From the NCBI GenBank assembly GCA_030734395.1, contig JAUZTG010000042.1, forward strand, positions 1,736,001-1,800,000: a DNA stretch of 64,000 nt. Direction: 5' to 3'. Positions 42,629 to 54,669 of the stretch are shown here, in pieces. Every line of letters starts with the position of its first letter. The stretch's first letter is position 1. The notes beneath the pieces are model-generated. The model searched no databases. It was not told the origin of the DNA and was given only the letters and a program-made list of their open reading frames with translations. Source of the stretch: Sarocladium kiliense. Its lineage: Eukaryota; Ascomycota; Sordariomycetes; Hypocreales; Sarocladiaceae. The translations under genes were made by a program, and so were the position numbers.

Positions 42629-44766
42629 TGTGACTGACTGAGAGTGATCAAGGTCTTACTGAACAAAGAAGCAGAGTCTCGGAATGGAGGAAAAAGTCCA
42701 AAGCTTGGAAGGTATGGGAAGTGTGCCTGACTCGAAGCAGATCCCATGAGGTCGGGTGGGAATCAACAGGATCAAATACTCCTATGGCTCCCTCGATACA
42801 ACTCTGTCCCCGTAAGACCGACCCGGGAAAAACTACCAAGAGCAAGCACACACCCCAGTTTCCGAACTACGGAGGCTCCGATCATCAGAATTGCCCCCAA
42901 TCCCAAGATAAAGTGACCACAGCAAACCTCCCCCCAGTAGTAGCTAACCCAGCCTTACGGGTGGTTGTTCGCCGGCGGCACACTCTGCGTTCTCCACGTT
43001 GAAAGAAGGTTACAGCGCGTCTGGGCGCCATGGTGCCGGCGGGCGCAAGTAGTTGGTGCTAGGGCCAGCCCCATGCATGAAGAGGACGGGTTGCTGGCCT
43101 GTGAGTCGATAGAGATAAGGGGACTGGGAAAAAGCTGGGGATGCACTCAGAGATCGGGGGAGCATATCCTTGCAATAGGTGAGGTGGGGAACAGGGTCGA
43201 GTCGAGGGAACCGTTCATCAACAGGGGGCTAGGAATGTGTCTTGTATCTATTATCGTGATGATGAAGTAAGATGTATAAGAGAGCTGACAGCTGCTCGCG
43301 TGGTCCAATCGTTGTGAGTGGTTGTTACGGGCAGGACTAAGAGAACAGACGCTTCTGTAATGAGGGAAATCGACAATTGGTCTGACAATTGACAGCCGAG
43401 TGGATGACTGCTATCAGCCTGATCGTATCACTGCCCGTTCTTCCAATGTAAAATAGCTAGTCATCGCGAATGAGAAGCCATCCCTACAACCTCGCCCTCC
43501 AATATCGCGACAAACCACCATGACAAACGCCGTCAAGCCACCACCCAAAGAAACTCACCTCTCAAAAGAAGCTTAACAGTAACCACAAATTCCAGCCCTC
43601 CCTCCCCGGCAAACCCCTCAACATCCGCCATCCCCTCCCGCAGCCACACCTTGATAAGAGCTGCAACAACCACGTTGTATGTAACATGGCAAAGCCCCCA
43701 GCAGCCGATAAGTGACAAGCCTCTCAGGGCGCGGCAGACGTCGTTGGGAGATAAGCAACCACGACTTGCTGTTAGTCAGTGTGGAAATCGGCTTGTCATC
43801 AAATCGGAGTTTGTCTTTATCTTCGCGGTGTGTGGGGCTGGTCTATCCCATCCATGGCTGGCCCCTGGTCGTCTAAGGGTGCCAGCGCCATGCAATAAAT
43901 GGCGGCGGTTTATTAAGCAGTCACAGCATCTCCGACATGCTCCGGAGTTGATGAGACCGTGTATTGGCGATGAGCGTTCGGTTTGCCAAGTACATTTCTA
44001 CCTTCTAGACGATCCATTCAACCGGGTTTGTGGGTAGTCTTGATATGATCGTGGATTGACCGTTGAGTCAAGAACCGCAGTCAGACGCTATGAGGGACTT
44101 GTCGCCAAGACGCGTGCGTATCGGGAACAGAACCTGCAGCAATCATAACTGAGAGGAACGAAATATCCAGCTGAACGTCGCCAACATGTCTCATCCAGCC
44201 AACCGGCCTTGATCCTTGTTTCCCTCATGGCAATTGGACCCTGCCTTTGAACCCCCAACAGCCACACCGTGTTCCAGCCTCGTCCCGCCTACGGCCAGCG
44301 TGGGGAGCAGAACCCCTACACACTCTTCTCACCTCTCTCCGACGGCCGCCATCAAGCCAACGGCACAGACATGCCGTCCACGCAGGCTTGCCAAGGCTAC
44401 CATCTATCACTCTTTGGCAAGAATGCGTCGTCTTCCACTCTGCAGATGTCCCAGCCGCTTGGTTTCCAAGACTTGCTCCCCACGCTCCCAGTCGCGTGGC
44501 GCCGGTTATCTGTCATTCTCGACTGGCCTGAAGCTGCAAGAGGTTCCCTTCGTGCATTCGTGATTGACATTGCCAAGGCCAACAGATCCCTCCAGATTCA
44601 AGTCTCAGCTTTACGGCCCCGCGATGTCAGCGCCGTCGGCCGCCAAAGTCTTGAAGCGGCACACTGTAGCAGACCTGACCATAGCTGTTTGTTGTCGTTG
44701 TATTGAACCAGGGTATCTCTCTCATGCTGTGATGTACAGCTTTTGCCGAGGCTGAAGATGAAACTC
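42629..44766. other. Intergenic region upstream of DUR3-type gene
   Basis: About 2.1 kb between the DUR3-type start and the stop of the octanoyltransferase gene, both minus. It holds the GATA motifs listed separately. Open frames of about 130-145 codons near 43651-44037 and 44269-44706 start without a convincing ATG or motif and were not called. Confidence 0.5.
42906..43755. promoter_or_regulatory. Group of HGATAR (AreA/NIT2-type) motifs upstream of DUR3-type gene
   Basis: HGATAR sites at 42906-42911, 43113-43118, 43251-43256 (reverse), 43411-43416 (reverse), 43652-43657, 43706-43711 and 43749-43754. Four of them are the strong form GATAAG, and three of those fall within 105 bp. GATA factors of the AreA/NIT2 type activate urea and other nitrogen-uptake genes in fungi when preferred nitrogen is absent, which fits the gene downstream. 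The nearest site is about 280 bp and the tight group about 1.05 kb from the ATG. Function is inferred. Confidence 0.5.
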
Positions 44767-45708
44767 TCATCTCTTCGTCACATCCAGTAAAGCTTCCTCA
44801 AACAACCTCGCCCAAGCCCCAGCCAACTCTTCCAGGTCCCAAACACCCGGCACCTCTCCTCCTTGTCCCTTCACCTCCCTCTCCAAACTCGTGACCCCTT
44901 CAGAAGACAGCCCACAAGGCTCAAACCTCGCCCAAGGGTTCATATCATCCTCCTCGGCTCCTTCCGTCGGAATATCCACATTAACCGCCGTACCCAGGCC
45001 CGTAATATGTCGCCGGTGATGAACTCCTAGAGCCGCGACCTTCCTCGCCGGTCTACCCTCTCCGTCAGGGACCCATACCCCCGGGTTCTCCTCTGATGTC
45101 ACGGTTTCGATGCCGTAGAGTGTGGAGAGGAGACGCTGGGTTGTTAGTTCAAGACAGTGTGCGTAGGAAGAGACGGAAAACGGAGGGTAGAGAGGAGAAT
45201 GCATGTCGAGAACTGGCCAAAGTACCAGCTGTCCGGGACCGTGATACGTAGTCATCCCACCACGCTGTGTCCTACGCACAACCGGCTCCGACTCTTCCTC
45301 CACAAGTCCCTCCCTCCGCTGAAACCTGATCTTCAGCTCCCTCGTCAGATGCCCCGACTGCTCGTCAGTCAGATCTTCCTGCCTCCTCCCAAGCGTGAAT
45401 GTCGGTTCAGCCTCAAATGAAATAAGCGTCGGCCTCAACACCTCGGCGGCCTCCCTCTCTGCGTCTTTTAATCCTTTCCATCTCAGAAACTCATTGCGAC
45501 GCTCTTCTTGTGCAGCGTGAGCCTCGTCGTAGGGCAGAAGCCCACCGGGCCGTGTCCCTCGGAGATGGCGATGTCGCACGAGTGCTGAGTTGGCTCTGTG
45601 CTGCGCTTCATGACCGTGTCCGACGCTATGAAACGGATGTGAGGAGGCCTCCTGGGATAACAGAATGCGACGAGCTGTGCGGCATAGCTGGTGTGGTCTG
45701 GGCTTCAT
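44767..45708 (-). CDS. LIP2: Lipoyl(octanoyl) transferase, mitochondrial (LipB family)
   Basis: Transfers octanoate from acyl carrier protein to lipoyl domains such as the H protein, the first step of lipoate assembly in mitochondria. Single exon, 313 residues. The start is the ATG at 45708; the frame is open further upstream but without ATG. The Arg-rich N terminus (MKPRPHQLCRTARRILLSQ) looks like a mitochondrial presequence. The substrate-binding signature is RGGMTTYHGPGQLVLWPVLD near 155-175. The conserved Lys is in RKVAALGVHHRRHITGLGTA and the catalytic Cys in FEPCGLSSEGVTSL. An acidic insert (EGAEEDDMNP) precedes the Cys. Length and motifs fit yeast Lip2. Confidence 0.94.
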   Translation of the reverse strand: MKPRPHQLCRTARRILLSQEASSHPFHSVGHGHEAQHRANSALVRHRHLRGTRPGGLLPYDEAHAAQEERRNEFLRWKGLKDAEREAAEVLRPTLISFEAEPTFTLGRRQEDLTDEQSGHLTRELKIRFQRREGLVEEESEPVVRRTQRGGMTTYHGPGQLVLWPVLDMHSPLYPPFSVSSYAHCLELTTQRLLSTLYGIETVTSEENPGVWVPDGEGRPARKVAALGVHHRRHITGLGTAVNVDIPTEGAEEDDMNPWARFEPCGLSSEGVTSLEREVKGQGGEVPGVWDLEELAGAWARLFEEALLDVTKR

Positions 45709-47723
45709 GCTGAGGTCTGCTGTATGATATGTACAAGGAATGAGCCCCTGTGGAAATTTCGCAATGAGGTTATACACAGTTGGCCTGAGGCCAGCACGCA
45801 ATGAGCGACGACTCAATCACGTTATGTGAAGCACATTTTATGGGCTCGAAATGATGGAACTTTCAGGCATAATTAATCTAATTACTCTCCAGTTGACACC
45901 TCGGACTCGACCTGGGCTGTCCGTTGACCAGGTCGAACATAGAGATTAGTGATACCGCTATAGGGTAGTTGCAATGCGACGCGAGGGCCGTGTCTCGTTC
46001 AACTGCGCCGACCAGGCTTCGTCACATGCGCTTGTCAGCACCAGCAATGAACATCCTTCAGTCATCCCAGGCGGGCACGACTACCCTATTCCAGCGTATT
46101 CTTAGTAAGGGCTGGATAAACTACCAGAGACAAGCAGTTCACTCAGTCACCAGCTTCTTCTGCCCGTCCACGTGTATCATCCGTCTCCCGTTTGTATCGA
46201 TGACATCAAGCGTCCGCGAAATACTTCGGGGCGTGATTTCCCGGGTGGTCCCAGCGTAGCAGCACCGCCGTCGTCCATCGGCCGGAGCGACTTGGCGGGA
46301 AGCGAAGGTTTGCGCTTGAGCTCAACAGCCCAAAACCACTTTCACTGTGCACTTAGCCTCTGATGCGCAGCCCTCCCGTTTCCCTAATGATCACCAGCTG
46401 CTGAAAGGCCCCAGAGCCCCAGAAAGAAGAGTCGGAAGCTGTAGCTATGGAGGGCCGGTTCGGGTCTAGCCCCGGCGATGAGAAGACGCTATACCCGAAG
46501 AGAGCTCGAGAAGGTGTCGTGATGGCGTCATGGGCAGTACTTACCGCCCCCACTTGAGCTTGTGCAGCTGGGGGTACTTATTGTAGAGTGCAGATCCCCT
46601 GTTATAGGAAGTACCTCACCTGCAGCTCCCTCCCGCTGATGATGCCAGGGATTGGAGCATGCTGCATCATCGATAACGAACTGACGACGCGGCCAGTGTG
46701 GCTTCCTTCCACCCAGTGCGCATCCGGACAACGACGAGGGAGCACCGTCATCACGAGGTTCCCACAGGTGGGAAAGTTAAAAAAAAAGAGTCCAGCTTGT
46801 GCGCATTTGTGTGTGTTTAGCGTGTCTTGAAGCCTGAGCGTCGGCCCAAGAAGAAACCTGAACCCTTGTCTCAGCTGGGGTGGGATCCGGGAGATTTGCG
46901 CATTTCTCAGCCAGCGTGTGTGTGTTTATTTCGCCCATAGTGGGAGAATCGAAACACCCGAATGGGATAGAATAGAAGATGCATGGATGAATTGGAGCGT
47001 TACCAGCAGTAAAGGCCTTCATGACAGAGTAGCCCTCGGGAAACACAGACACACGACACGGACAGCCTCAGCTTGCCTCATTCCGGAACAAGCCACCCTC
47101 AACAGCATCATCACCACCATCACTACCATCACCACCCCTCTCAGGCTCCCTCCTAGCTCACTACAGCGACGACAAAACCAGCTTTCCCATGAGCCGAAGA
47201 CACTAAAATCGCTAACAACAACAGCCGAAGCATCGCTGCGGGGCCCTTTGGTCGCTCTCCCTCACCCTATTCTTACCAAACCAAGGGAAAAACACAAAGC
47301 CCAGCAACCGACCCAATCCCTTCCGAGTTGTAGCGCCATCGCTACTATAGCGGAGCTCTGCGATCCCATCCCATCCCATCCCATTCCCATTTCCAATTAC
47401 CTTGCCTGACCGTCTACCTGACCATCGCCGTGCTGCTAATGGTTACTAGCACCATCTGCTGTTGCTCAGATCCCTTTGCCGCATCCGTGACGCAGCCCAT
47501 CGACGCACTAAAACTCTACTCATTCTTAGCCTCCGCCCCTCTCATCCCCATCCATCCATCGCATACATAATAACTACTCCTCCTCCCACAATCCTTCCTC
47601 TTCGTCATCACACACCCTCCACCACTAACCAACCTTTGCTGCCGCCCGCGACCCTCAATCCTCCCTCTTCGACATCGTCAACATAGCAACAAGTAGCGGG
47701 GCCATCAGCCTTTCCATCTAGCC
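45709..47723. other. Divergent intergenic region (octanoyltransferase / SUR7-like)
   Basis: About 2 kb. A CCCAT repeat lies at 47364-47390, and the plus strand at about 47500-47650 is strongly C/T/A-rich, as in a leader of the SUR7-like gene. No gene recognised. Confidence 0.5.
47364..47390 (+). repeat. CCCAT pentanucleotide repeat
   Basis: Four to five tandem, slightly imperfect CCCAT units about 340 bp upstream of the SUR7-like start. Confidence 0.85.
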
Positions 47724-48705
47724 ATGGCGAAGAGTGAGTCGCTCCCTCGGTGTGTCGCATTCTCTGGGTTCGTAATGGACCTGCGCCTGGCATATGCAAC
47801 CAGCGTTTCATGTGCCGGCACTTTGACAGCTTCCCACCCGTTCATGCGCATAACCAACCTCCCATCAACCACGAGTCAACCCTAAACTAACCTCACTTTC
47901 TCAGACGCCCCCCTAGCCATCGCCGCCCTCATCCTCATCGCCGGCTCCCTCGTCCTCCTCTTCTTCACCATCCTCGCCGGTGTCACCGACACAACTCCCC
48001 TCAACAAGACCTACTTCCTCCGCGCCGACACCTCCGGCATCACCGGCGCCCGCCCCGTCACCCAATGGACCTACTTCTACTTCTGCGGCGAGGACAACAA
48101 CGGCTGCGGTAGCGCTCGTCCTGCGCCTGCGTTTGGAAAGGCCTGGAGCAGCGGTGCGAGGAACGCCCCGGAGGACATCATTGGAGGCCATGGTGGTGGC
48201 ACGACAAGCACGCATTACTTCTATATGTGGCGCTTTGGCTGGGTCTTCTTCCTAATCGCCCTGTTCTTTGAGACGTTTGCTTTCTTCGGCGCGTTTCTGG
48301 CTTGCTGTGGAAGGCTTGGAGCTGCGATCTCTGGACTGCTCTCCATTGTCGCCTTGGTCTTCCTCTCCGTCGCTGCTTCTCTCATGACGTACGTTGCCTC
48401 CTCCCTTCTGAACACATGACATGTCAACTAACACTATCTACAGCGCCGTCTTTGTACAAGCCCGCGACGCATTCAAGGACGAAGGCCGCTCTGCCTCTCT
48501 CGGCCGCTACGCATTCGGCTTCGTCTGGGGTGCCTGGGCCGCTCTCTTCATCGCCACCATCCTCTTCTGCCTCGGCCTCCGTGGTGACCGTTCCGCTCGC
48601 GCTACTAGTGGTGGTGGTGGTTTCATGTCCCGCTTCCGTCGCAACCAATCTGTCCGCAGCCGTCGGTCTTATGATGGCCGTCGCGTCAAGGATGACTACT
48701 CCTAG
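47724..48705 (+). CDS. SUR7/PalI-family membrane protein
   Basis: Four-helix claudin-like protein of the fungal SUR7/PalI group; relatives mark eisosome (MCC) plasma-membrane domains or act in wall and pH signalling. Exon 1 has only 10 coding bases (47724-47733, MAK plus one base), followed by intron 47734-47904, exon 47905-48388, intron 48389-48443 and exon 48444-48705, for 251 residues. The N-terminal helix is PLAIAALILIAGSLVLLFFT. The extracellular loop has FLRADTSGITGARPVTQWTY and FYFCGEDNNGCGSARPAPAF, with the paired Cys typical of the family. Three further helices follow (WVFFLIALFFETFAFFGAFL; GLLSIVALVFLSVAASLM; FGFVWGAWAALFIATILFCL). The tail is cytosolic and basic (RFRRNQSVRSRRSYDGRRV). 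Family assignment is good; subgroup uncertain. Confidence 0.88.
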
Positions 48706-49507
48706 GGGATTGTCAGTACGCGCCCCTCAGCGGGCTTGGCTTGGGGTAGCGGAGGGAGACTAGGTGCCAGGTGGAAGAGGGCAGGGAAGGATGGTTTGGA
48801 GCTGATTGGAGTACGAAAGTACGCTTCTGCAAGATGTCTCTAGTTACGGGATCGACTCCAGCGAAGATCCAACCATCCACTTCCCCTTACCACACCACAC
48901 TGCCCCGTTCCCTCATCTCGCAATCTCCTGCAAATCATTCACGATATCCTCAAGCGATCATGATGGGATGAGAAACAAACCTGGCGTAAGGCTGTGGGTA
49001 AATGGAGGATCCAGGGAAGGGGAGAGGGAAGCAAAGACCAAAGGCACGGGGCAAAATGCCCATTGCTTCGGAGTTCTCCGCTGTCTTTTTCACGAAATGC
49101 GTTTTACTTGTTGCTTTTGATAATTGGAAAGAACAATCCTGGATTGGCCTGCGGAAGGGAGAGAAGAGTCAATTTCCTTCGGGATTCTGAGGCTATCTCT
49201 TTATAGTAGTAATAGTATGCCGCGCTCTACTGGGCCAGGCGTGGCTGTAATATATGACAAAATTGACTTGCACATAAAAATTGCACAATTCCTAGGTTGT
49301 AGATATCATGTAAAGTGCACGAAGGTCAAAATTTCATGGCCATTTCCTTTGATGCTGATATGCTAACATAATCCCTCTCACCTCGCAGTCAAGAAGGAAA
49401 CACAACATGAGAGCTTCCATCTGGATTCCTGCTCCAGACAAGGACGGCGCCTCAGTTTTCACCTAGAACCCCTGTATCATCTTCTCTTGCCCGATCTCCT
49501 CCGCACC
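48706..49507. other. Convergent 3' intergenic region
   Basis: About 800 bp between the stops of the SUR7-like and MAPKK genes. It should contain both 3' UTRs. No gene recognised. Confidence 0.55.
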
Positions 49508-51524
49508 TTACATCGCAGGGCTTCCAAGCGGACTGACAGAGTCTAGTGGTGCAGCATGTAAAGCTGGTCGTGTATCATCTCCTCCAATATCTCCTGACGC
49601 TAAACGCGCGAGCGCTGCCTTCGCCCATTCCGCAACCTCTTCATCTTCGGTGCCCGAGCCAAGGTTGATCTTGCCTACTGCCTCTGCCACTTGGTCAGCA
49701 TCTTCGCCTTCCTCAGCCTCCTCAGTGATAGTTTGCGGCTTCGACAGAGGCTTCAGCCAAGGATGTTTGAGTAACATTGCGTAGGGCGGTCTCAGCTTGG
49801 GAATCTTGTTCAAACAACTGGCAACGAAATCCCTAGCAGTATCTGAGTATCCGTCTTCGGGTAATGCCGGAGGTTCTCCCTCGACAATGGCCTGTACGAA
49901 ATTAGCCTGAATACATTACATGATACTGCTCTTAAGAATAGCAACTTACATTCAGTTGGCTGAAGATACTTTGTGACACCTCAGGTGGGTAAGGGTAAGC
50001 ACCCTTGGCGCATTCAATGATGGTCAACCCAAGGCTCCAGATGTCGCTTTGAACGCTATATGTTCCATCGGCATTCCCTGACTGCGCCATGCCGCCTCCT
50101 GAGATCCTTTCGGGAGCCATATAACTCTGACAGCCAATATTGGTCTTGGCTATACTGGCAACAAGGTTTCCGCTGACTCCAAAATCGCAGATCTTCACCT
50201 GTCCACGAGTATTGACCAGGATGTTTGTTGGTTTAACATCGCGATGGATAATGTTGTGCTCGTCCTTCAAGGACTTGAGTCCCTGTACTGTTGAATAAGT
50301 GATTTTGCGCAGAATGCTCTCAGGAATGCCCCCATTGTAAAGTTTGTCGATGGACCCTCCGTCCATATACTCGATGCATATGTAAACAGCACCTTCTTGG
50401 AAGAAAGCGCCATAGAAGTCGATGATGTAGGGCGAAACACACTCGTGCAGGATGACGAGTTCCTTCAGGATGGTTGTGAACTTTGCGTCATCAAGCTCCA
50501 GCCGGATCTCCTTCATCGCCATGATCCTGCCTGTTGTGCCACCCTCCGCTGAGCTGTCGTCTGATGAGCCGTCTGCCTTCCGAACTGGTGATGGATCTGA
50601 TTGTGCGTGAAGAAGAGGCGGGCCCTTCGATGATAAGCCATGGCCAAACCTCGGCACTCTTGGACGCGAATGCTTCACTTTGTAGACAGTGCCATAGTTG
50701 CCCTTGCCAAGTTCATCCATCTTTTCCACTTCGTCTAATGAAATGCTGAAGGTCTGGCCGTTCGAGAAATTGACGCCTTCGCGCGTGATGGTAGCAGCGC
50801 CATCAAATGTAATCCAGCCTTTTTCGGTGTCGATGTATTGTTTGAAGTCGTCCATTTTCGAGCGCTGCCTTCCACCATTTTGCTGTGCATCGTCTGGTTT
50901 CTCACCAGTGATATCGGACAGCTTCGGTGCACCTGGCCGTGATAACCTCGGCGATGGTCCACCAGATCCCATGTCCGACAGTGTCATCCCTCCCATCATC
51001 TTCTGGCGTCGTAGTTGCAATGAGGTCGGAGCGGCGGGAGAGGAGTTTGGATGAGCGGGAGGCCCAGGGCGCTGCGGACCTGCGCCCGGCATGCGCAGAT
51101 TCCCTGGAAATCCATTAATGGGAGAGCCAGATTGGGTTGCAGCTGGTGAAGTGGGCGAGCTAGATGTTGGCGTAAGGCCTTTCTGCATTCGCTGCTGGTG
51201 AAGCGCCCTGGCTTTGGCCATAGCACTGTTATTGTCCAGTGATAAGTTTGAAGAGCCGGCGAAAGAGGACGCGGTTTGGATCGGTTTGCGTGCTGCTCCA
51301 AGAATGCCCAGCGCAGTCGAGTTGGGGTTCAAGGTTCGGGGATCTGAGACAGATCTCAGGGACGGGACTCTTTTGGGAATTTCGGTCGGGCTTTCCAAGC
51401 CGCCGTCCAGAGGCGTGCTTGCGGCAGAGGAAGATTCCGAGCCTGGTGAGCCCGGGGTACCAAGCTCCTTGCTGTGGTCGATCATATCGTCCGGCGTGGC
51501 CGGGATGGAATCGTTGCCGCTCAT
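49508..51524 (-). CDS. PBS2: MAP kinase kinase of the HOG pathway (Pbs2 type)
   Basis: Dual-specificity kinase expected to phosphorylate the Hog1/Sak1 MAPK under osmotic stress. Exons 51524-49950 and 49891-49508, intron 49892-49949, give 652 residues from the ATG at 51524 (MSGNDSIPATPDD). The frame is open upstream to a possible acceptor (GACACAG), so an upstream exon cannot be excluded. Residues 1-260 are Ser/Pro-rich and hold regulatory and docking parts. Kinase features: GKGNYGTVYKV Gly loop, a roughly 45-residue insert, then MAMKEIRLELDD with the ATP-binding Lys, IIHRDVKPTNILV catalytic loop, ICDFGVSGNLVASIAKTNIG activation loop with the S-x(3)-T phosphosites, and SYMAPERI. The activation loop matches Pbs2 rather than Ste7 or Mkk1. 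The C-terminal extension is acidic. Confidence 0.93.
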
Positions 51525-53563
51525 GGTAGCGAAGTACGTTAGGGTCGACTGGCGAGGGGTCGCCGTCTGTGTCGGAAAGGACAAATCGAGCCGTTACTGA
51601 CAGGCTGTAACCATGTAGTGTCGCGAGCCAGATATCTCGACTATTTGTATATTCTAGTTTGCGAGTGTCGCGCCAAAGAAAACGGTTGGGGAATCTGTTC
51701 GAGAGCGGTGCAGCCAGCAGATGGGTGGGCAGGGCGGTCGATGCGCCGGGGACTGTGGCAGTTGCAAGATCGCAGAAAAGTTGGAGGGGCAAAGGCCAGA
51801 GAGTCTAGACCGTCCGGGGGTCGTGACAGCCAGGGTCCTCGCAACGCTTACCGAGCAACAGAATCTCGTGAATGGGATGGACGTGGGGTCGAGGACGGCG
51901 TCCGATGGCTAAGTGAAGTTATCGTTGCCTTTGGTCCTGCGAAAGAGGGACGGCAAGTCAGCGAGGACCAAGGAAGTGAGTACGCAATCTGAGGCAGGGC
52001 TCAGGCGATCAGTACCCTATAGGCACTAGAGAGGTACGGGAAATGGACGGGAGGTAGTGGGTGAGAGGCGGCGTGGATGGCGGAATCTCGATGTCGAGAA
52101 GCCTGGAGGGGGGATGGAAGGGCGGGGGATCAGGACCGGTGATGGCGGATCTCAAAGGTTGATGGGTGGGTTTTGGGAGATCAGAAACAAAACCGAAACC
52201 GAGGCCGGAATTATCTGATGTTTGGGCTGCAGAATTGGAGACGGAAGCAGAGAGAACTCACCCCGGACAATCGAAATTGTCAGGCTGCTGCGCAAGCCGG
52301 TGTCGTAGGGAAGGAGTTGAAGTTGATGATGATGCCGTAGCCAGAAGTTCAGACCTTGCGACGCGGGGTCGATGTCGATGGAATGCAGATGAGGGAGAGT
52401 GGGACAGTGTTTGCGAACCGGAGAAGAGAGCCGCTGAGTGGAACTGAGGGAATAGTTGATGAGACCAAACAAGGCCTGAAAACTTCGTCGATGAAGGCTG
52501 GGCTTGCGGAGGTGAACCGTAGACCTAATAAGAGTCCCTGGTGGCATCTGTCATTCGGCAGGTACCTGACAGGCGAGACCGGTCGGGAAGGAACGAGGCT
52601 GGATGCGGACCTGCCTTCCCTTACACTTGCTGTGGCTGACTTTAGGTGATGGTGCAATTTCGCGCGGCTTTTTGCAGTTACGCACCGCCACAAACAAGGT
52701 CACGATCTTGCTAATATTGAAGCTTGAAGTCACTAATATTAAAAGGACTCTACCAGACAGCGCAGTGCAGATTACAGATCACGACCATGACACACTTCCG
52801 ATTCCTGTTTGTTGTCTTTGCGCTTGCTCAAGCTTTTGATGCACGTATCTGCCGACGGCGGGAAATGAGATGCCATCATCTCGACTGGGGTCCCTCCAAG
52901 CTTCGCGATACCTCTCTCACGCTATGACGTGAGTGTGGCAATGCTCCATTATTCGACACGACTGACACGAAACTTGATAAGCTATGTTTCAAGTAGGGGC
53001 AAAGATCTCCCTAGTCCGAAACTTGGAAATGCTGTGTTACTGCACTGCCTTTTCGAGCTACTTCGATTAGAGCATAGCATTTTTTAGTCTGTCTCGATTA
53101 TTGCTCTCACAGCCATCTGCTGAGTTTTGCACCCCAGTCCAGCGTAGTTGCTGCGGTGGAGGGCCGTGATCGATGACTTTTGGTGGAGTCCCTGCAGGCT
53201 GTCGTCAGACCTTCAACCACAATCGGAGCTTCTCTTCCGTCATACAAGTTGTAGGTGTCCCTGTACATGCAGGAACCTGCTCACGGCCGGACTGCTCAGG
53301 CATCATTCAAGGCGAGATTTTGAAATTGTAACAGATAAGTCTGGATGCGGTAAAGGATGACATGAGATACTATTGAACCCCTGCACTCCGCTCAGCTGGA
53401 CGTCTTGTAGGCTTGTGGCTTGCGCTGTTGACTTTGGGTCAACCGTCGTCAAAACCTTGTAGCGCTGGCTGCACCCACGTGCGCTCCTTCTCAAAGCTTG
53501 GTTCGACGTATGCAGAGCGCACAGATAAGGCTTCCCCGCGCATGCACAGCCTTGTTAAATCGT

Positions 53564-53589
53564 CATGATGATGATGATGATGATGATGG
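53564..53589 (+). repeat. ATG trinucleotide microsatellite
   Basis: Eight consecutive ATG triplets in intergenic DNA; they give an artificial poly-Asp run in one frame. Confidence 0.9.
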
Positions 53590-54400
53590 CTGTGAGGTCG
53601 CACCAGCCTACTGTACTAAGAGCGTCTCGTGTGATCGGTGCGTTGTCTTTTGCGTTTCCCAACTGCCTGTCTTGCATCTGAGCGAGAAGTTGGCCCAGAG
53701 GAGATGGAATCTTGATTTCTTAGCGCTGCACGATACCCAAACCAAGCTCAAATAGGCCGTGGACCGTGGCGACGATTGGTGGGCGCAGCACAGAAAAGTT
53801 GAGGTGTGCAGCTCTATCGGGGGGCGATCCCAGCTCGGCGCCACCGCTGCACTGATCCCACACTCCCGGCCCCATCGAATTGCCCAAGTCAGCAGCCATG
53901 GCTGCTCTTTCAGGCCTAAACGGGCCTCAGGGTGGGCTGCCTCCAGCGCACAAAGGCTACCGGGTTGCACCATGTCTCGCCAGGGCACATTTAGGTGGTA
54001 TCGGTACCTGGCATCGACTCGCGTATCCGATGCGACTCTTCCCGGGTTGCCCATCGCGCACGCCCGTTTATCCAAATGAGGCGCTTCCAAACGCTTCGCT
54101 CGCAGCACAGGCTCAGCTGATTCTGGGCAGGCCATCTGTCCACGCTGCGGCTGGTAACTGTCGAAACCAGACGAATCGTTCACCCATCGTTGCATCCACC
54201 ACTGGAACCTTCCTGCTGCAGTCCAGACACCCCTAGAAGTTTAGGTGACTTGCCTTGCCTTACATGCACCCCCGTCCCACCCACCCTGCCCAGACCTACC
54301 TTTCCTCCCTCCCACACCCTTTACGCTCTCTTCCTCCTCTGTTTCTACATCAACATCCATTCGAATAACAACAACTTCCTCAAACTCAGCTATTGAAACA

Positions 54401-54439
54401 ATGCCCCTCCATTACGACATCATCGCCATCTACCTCTAG
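54401..54439 (+). promoter_or_regulatory. Short upstream ORF (12 codons) before the transporter
   Basis: ATG with A at -3 opens MPLHYDIIAIYL and stops with TAG, 230 bp before the transporter start. The base after the stop begins GTGCGC, which could serve as a splice donor, so this may be a non-coding first exon end instead. If it is translated, it could reduce initiation on the main ORF. Confidence 0.4.
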
Positions 54440-54669
54440 GTGCGCAATACCGCCGCGAACGAGATCGAATCGACCATTGCTGCTTGTATTTGCCGGCCGC
54501 TACTTCCGACAAACCGCTATCAGCACAGTGAGCTACTCCCTTTTGCCGTCAAGGGGCGAATAATCCTGCAAGTCTGCATCGCGGCCGTGTTATCCATATC
54601 AATATTTGATCTCACAATACGGATTCCCTACATTCCGAGCTGATTTACAAACGATCGACCCTCTCCTTG

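Larger units (their letters stand above)
51525..54669. other. Long divergent intergenic region (PBS2 / transporter)
   Basis: About 3.1 kb, the longest spacer in the window. It carries the leaders of both flanking genes, an ATG microsatellite (53564-53589), a C/T-rich stretch near 54270-54350 and a short upstream ORF (54401-54439). Overlapping frames of up to 195 codons have no motif support. Osmostress genes often have long promoters, but I see no specific element. Confidence 0.5.

Noticed and set aside
44269..44706. 145-codon plus-strand frame between LipB and DUR3-type genes
   Set aside because: Opens with GTG rather than ATG, has no motif, and competes with other open frames in the same stretch.
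53608..54195. 195-codon minus-strand frame upstream of the transporter
   Set aside because: No ATG context or motif support, overlaps other open frames, and includes a microsatellite neighbourhood; looks like chance in GC-rich DNA.
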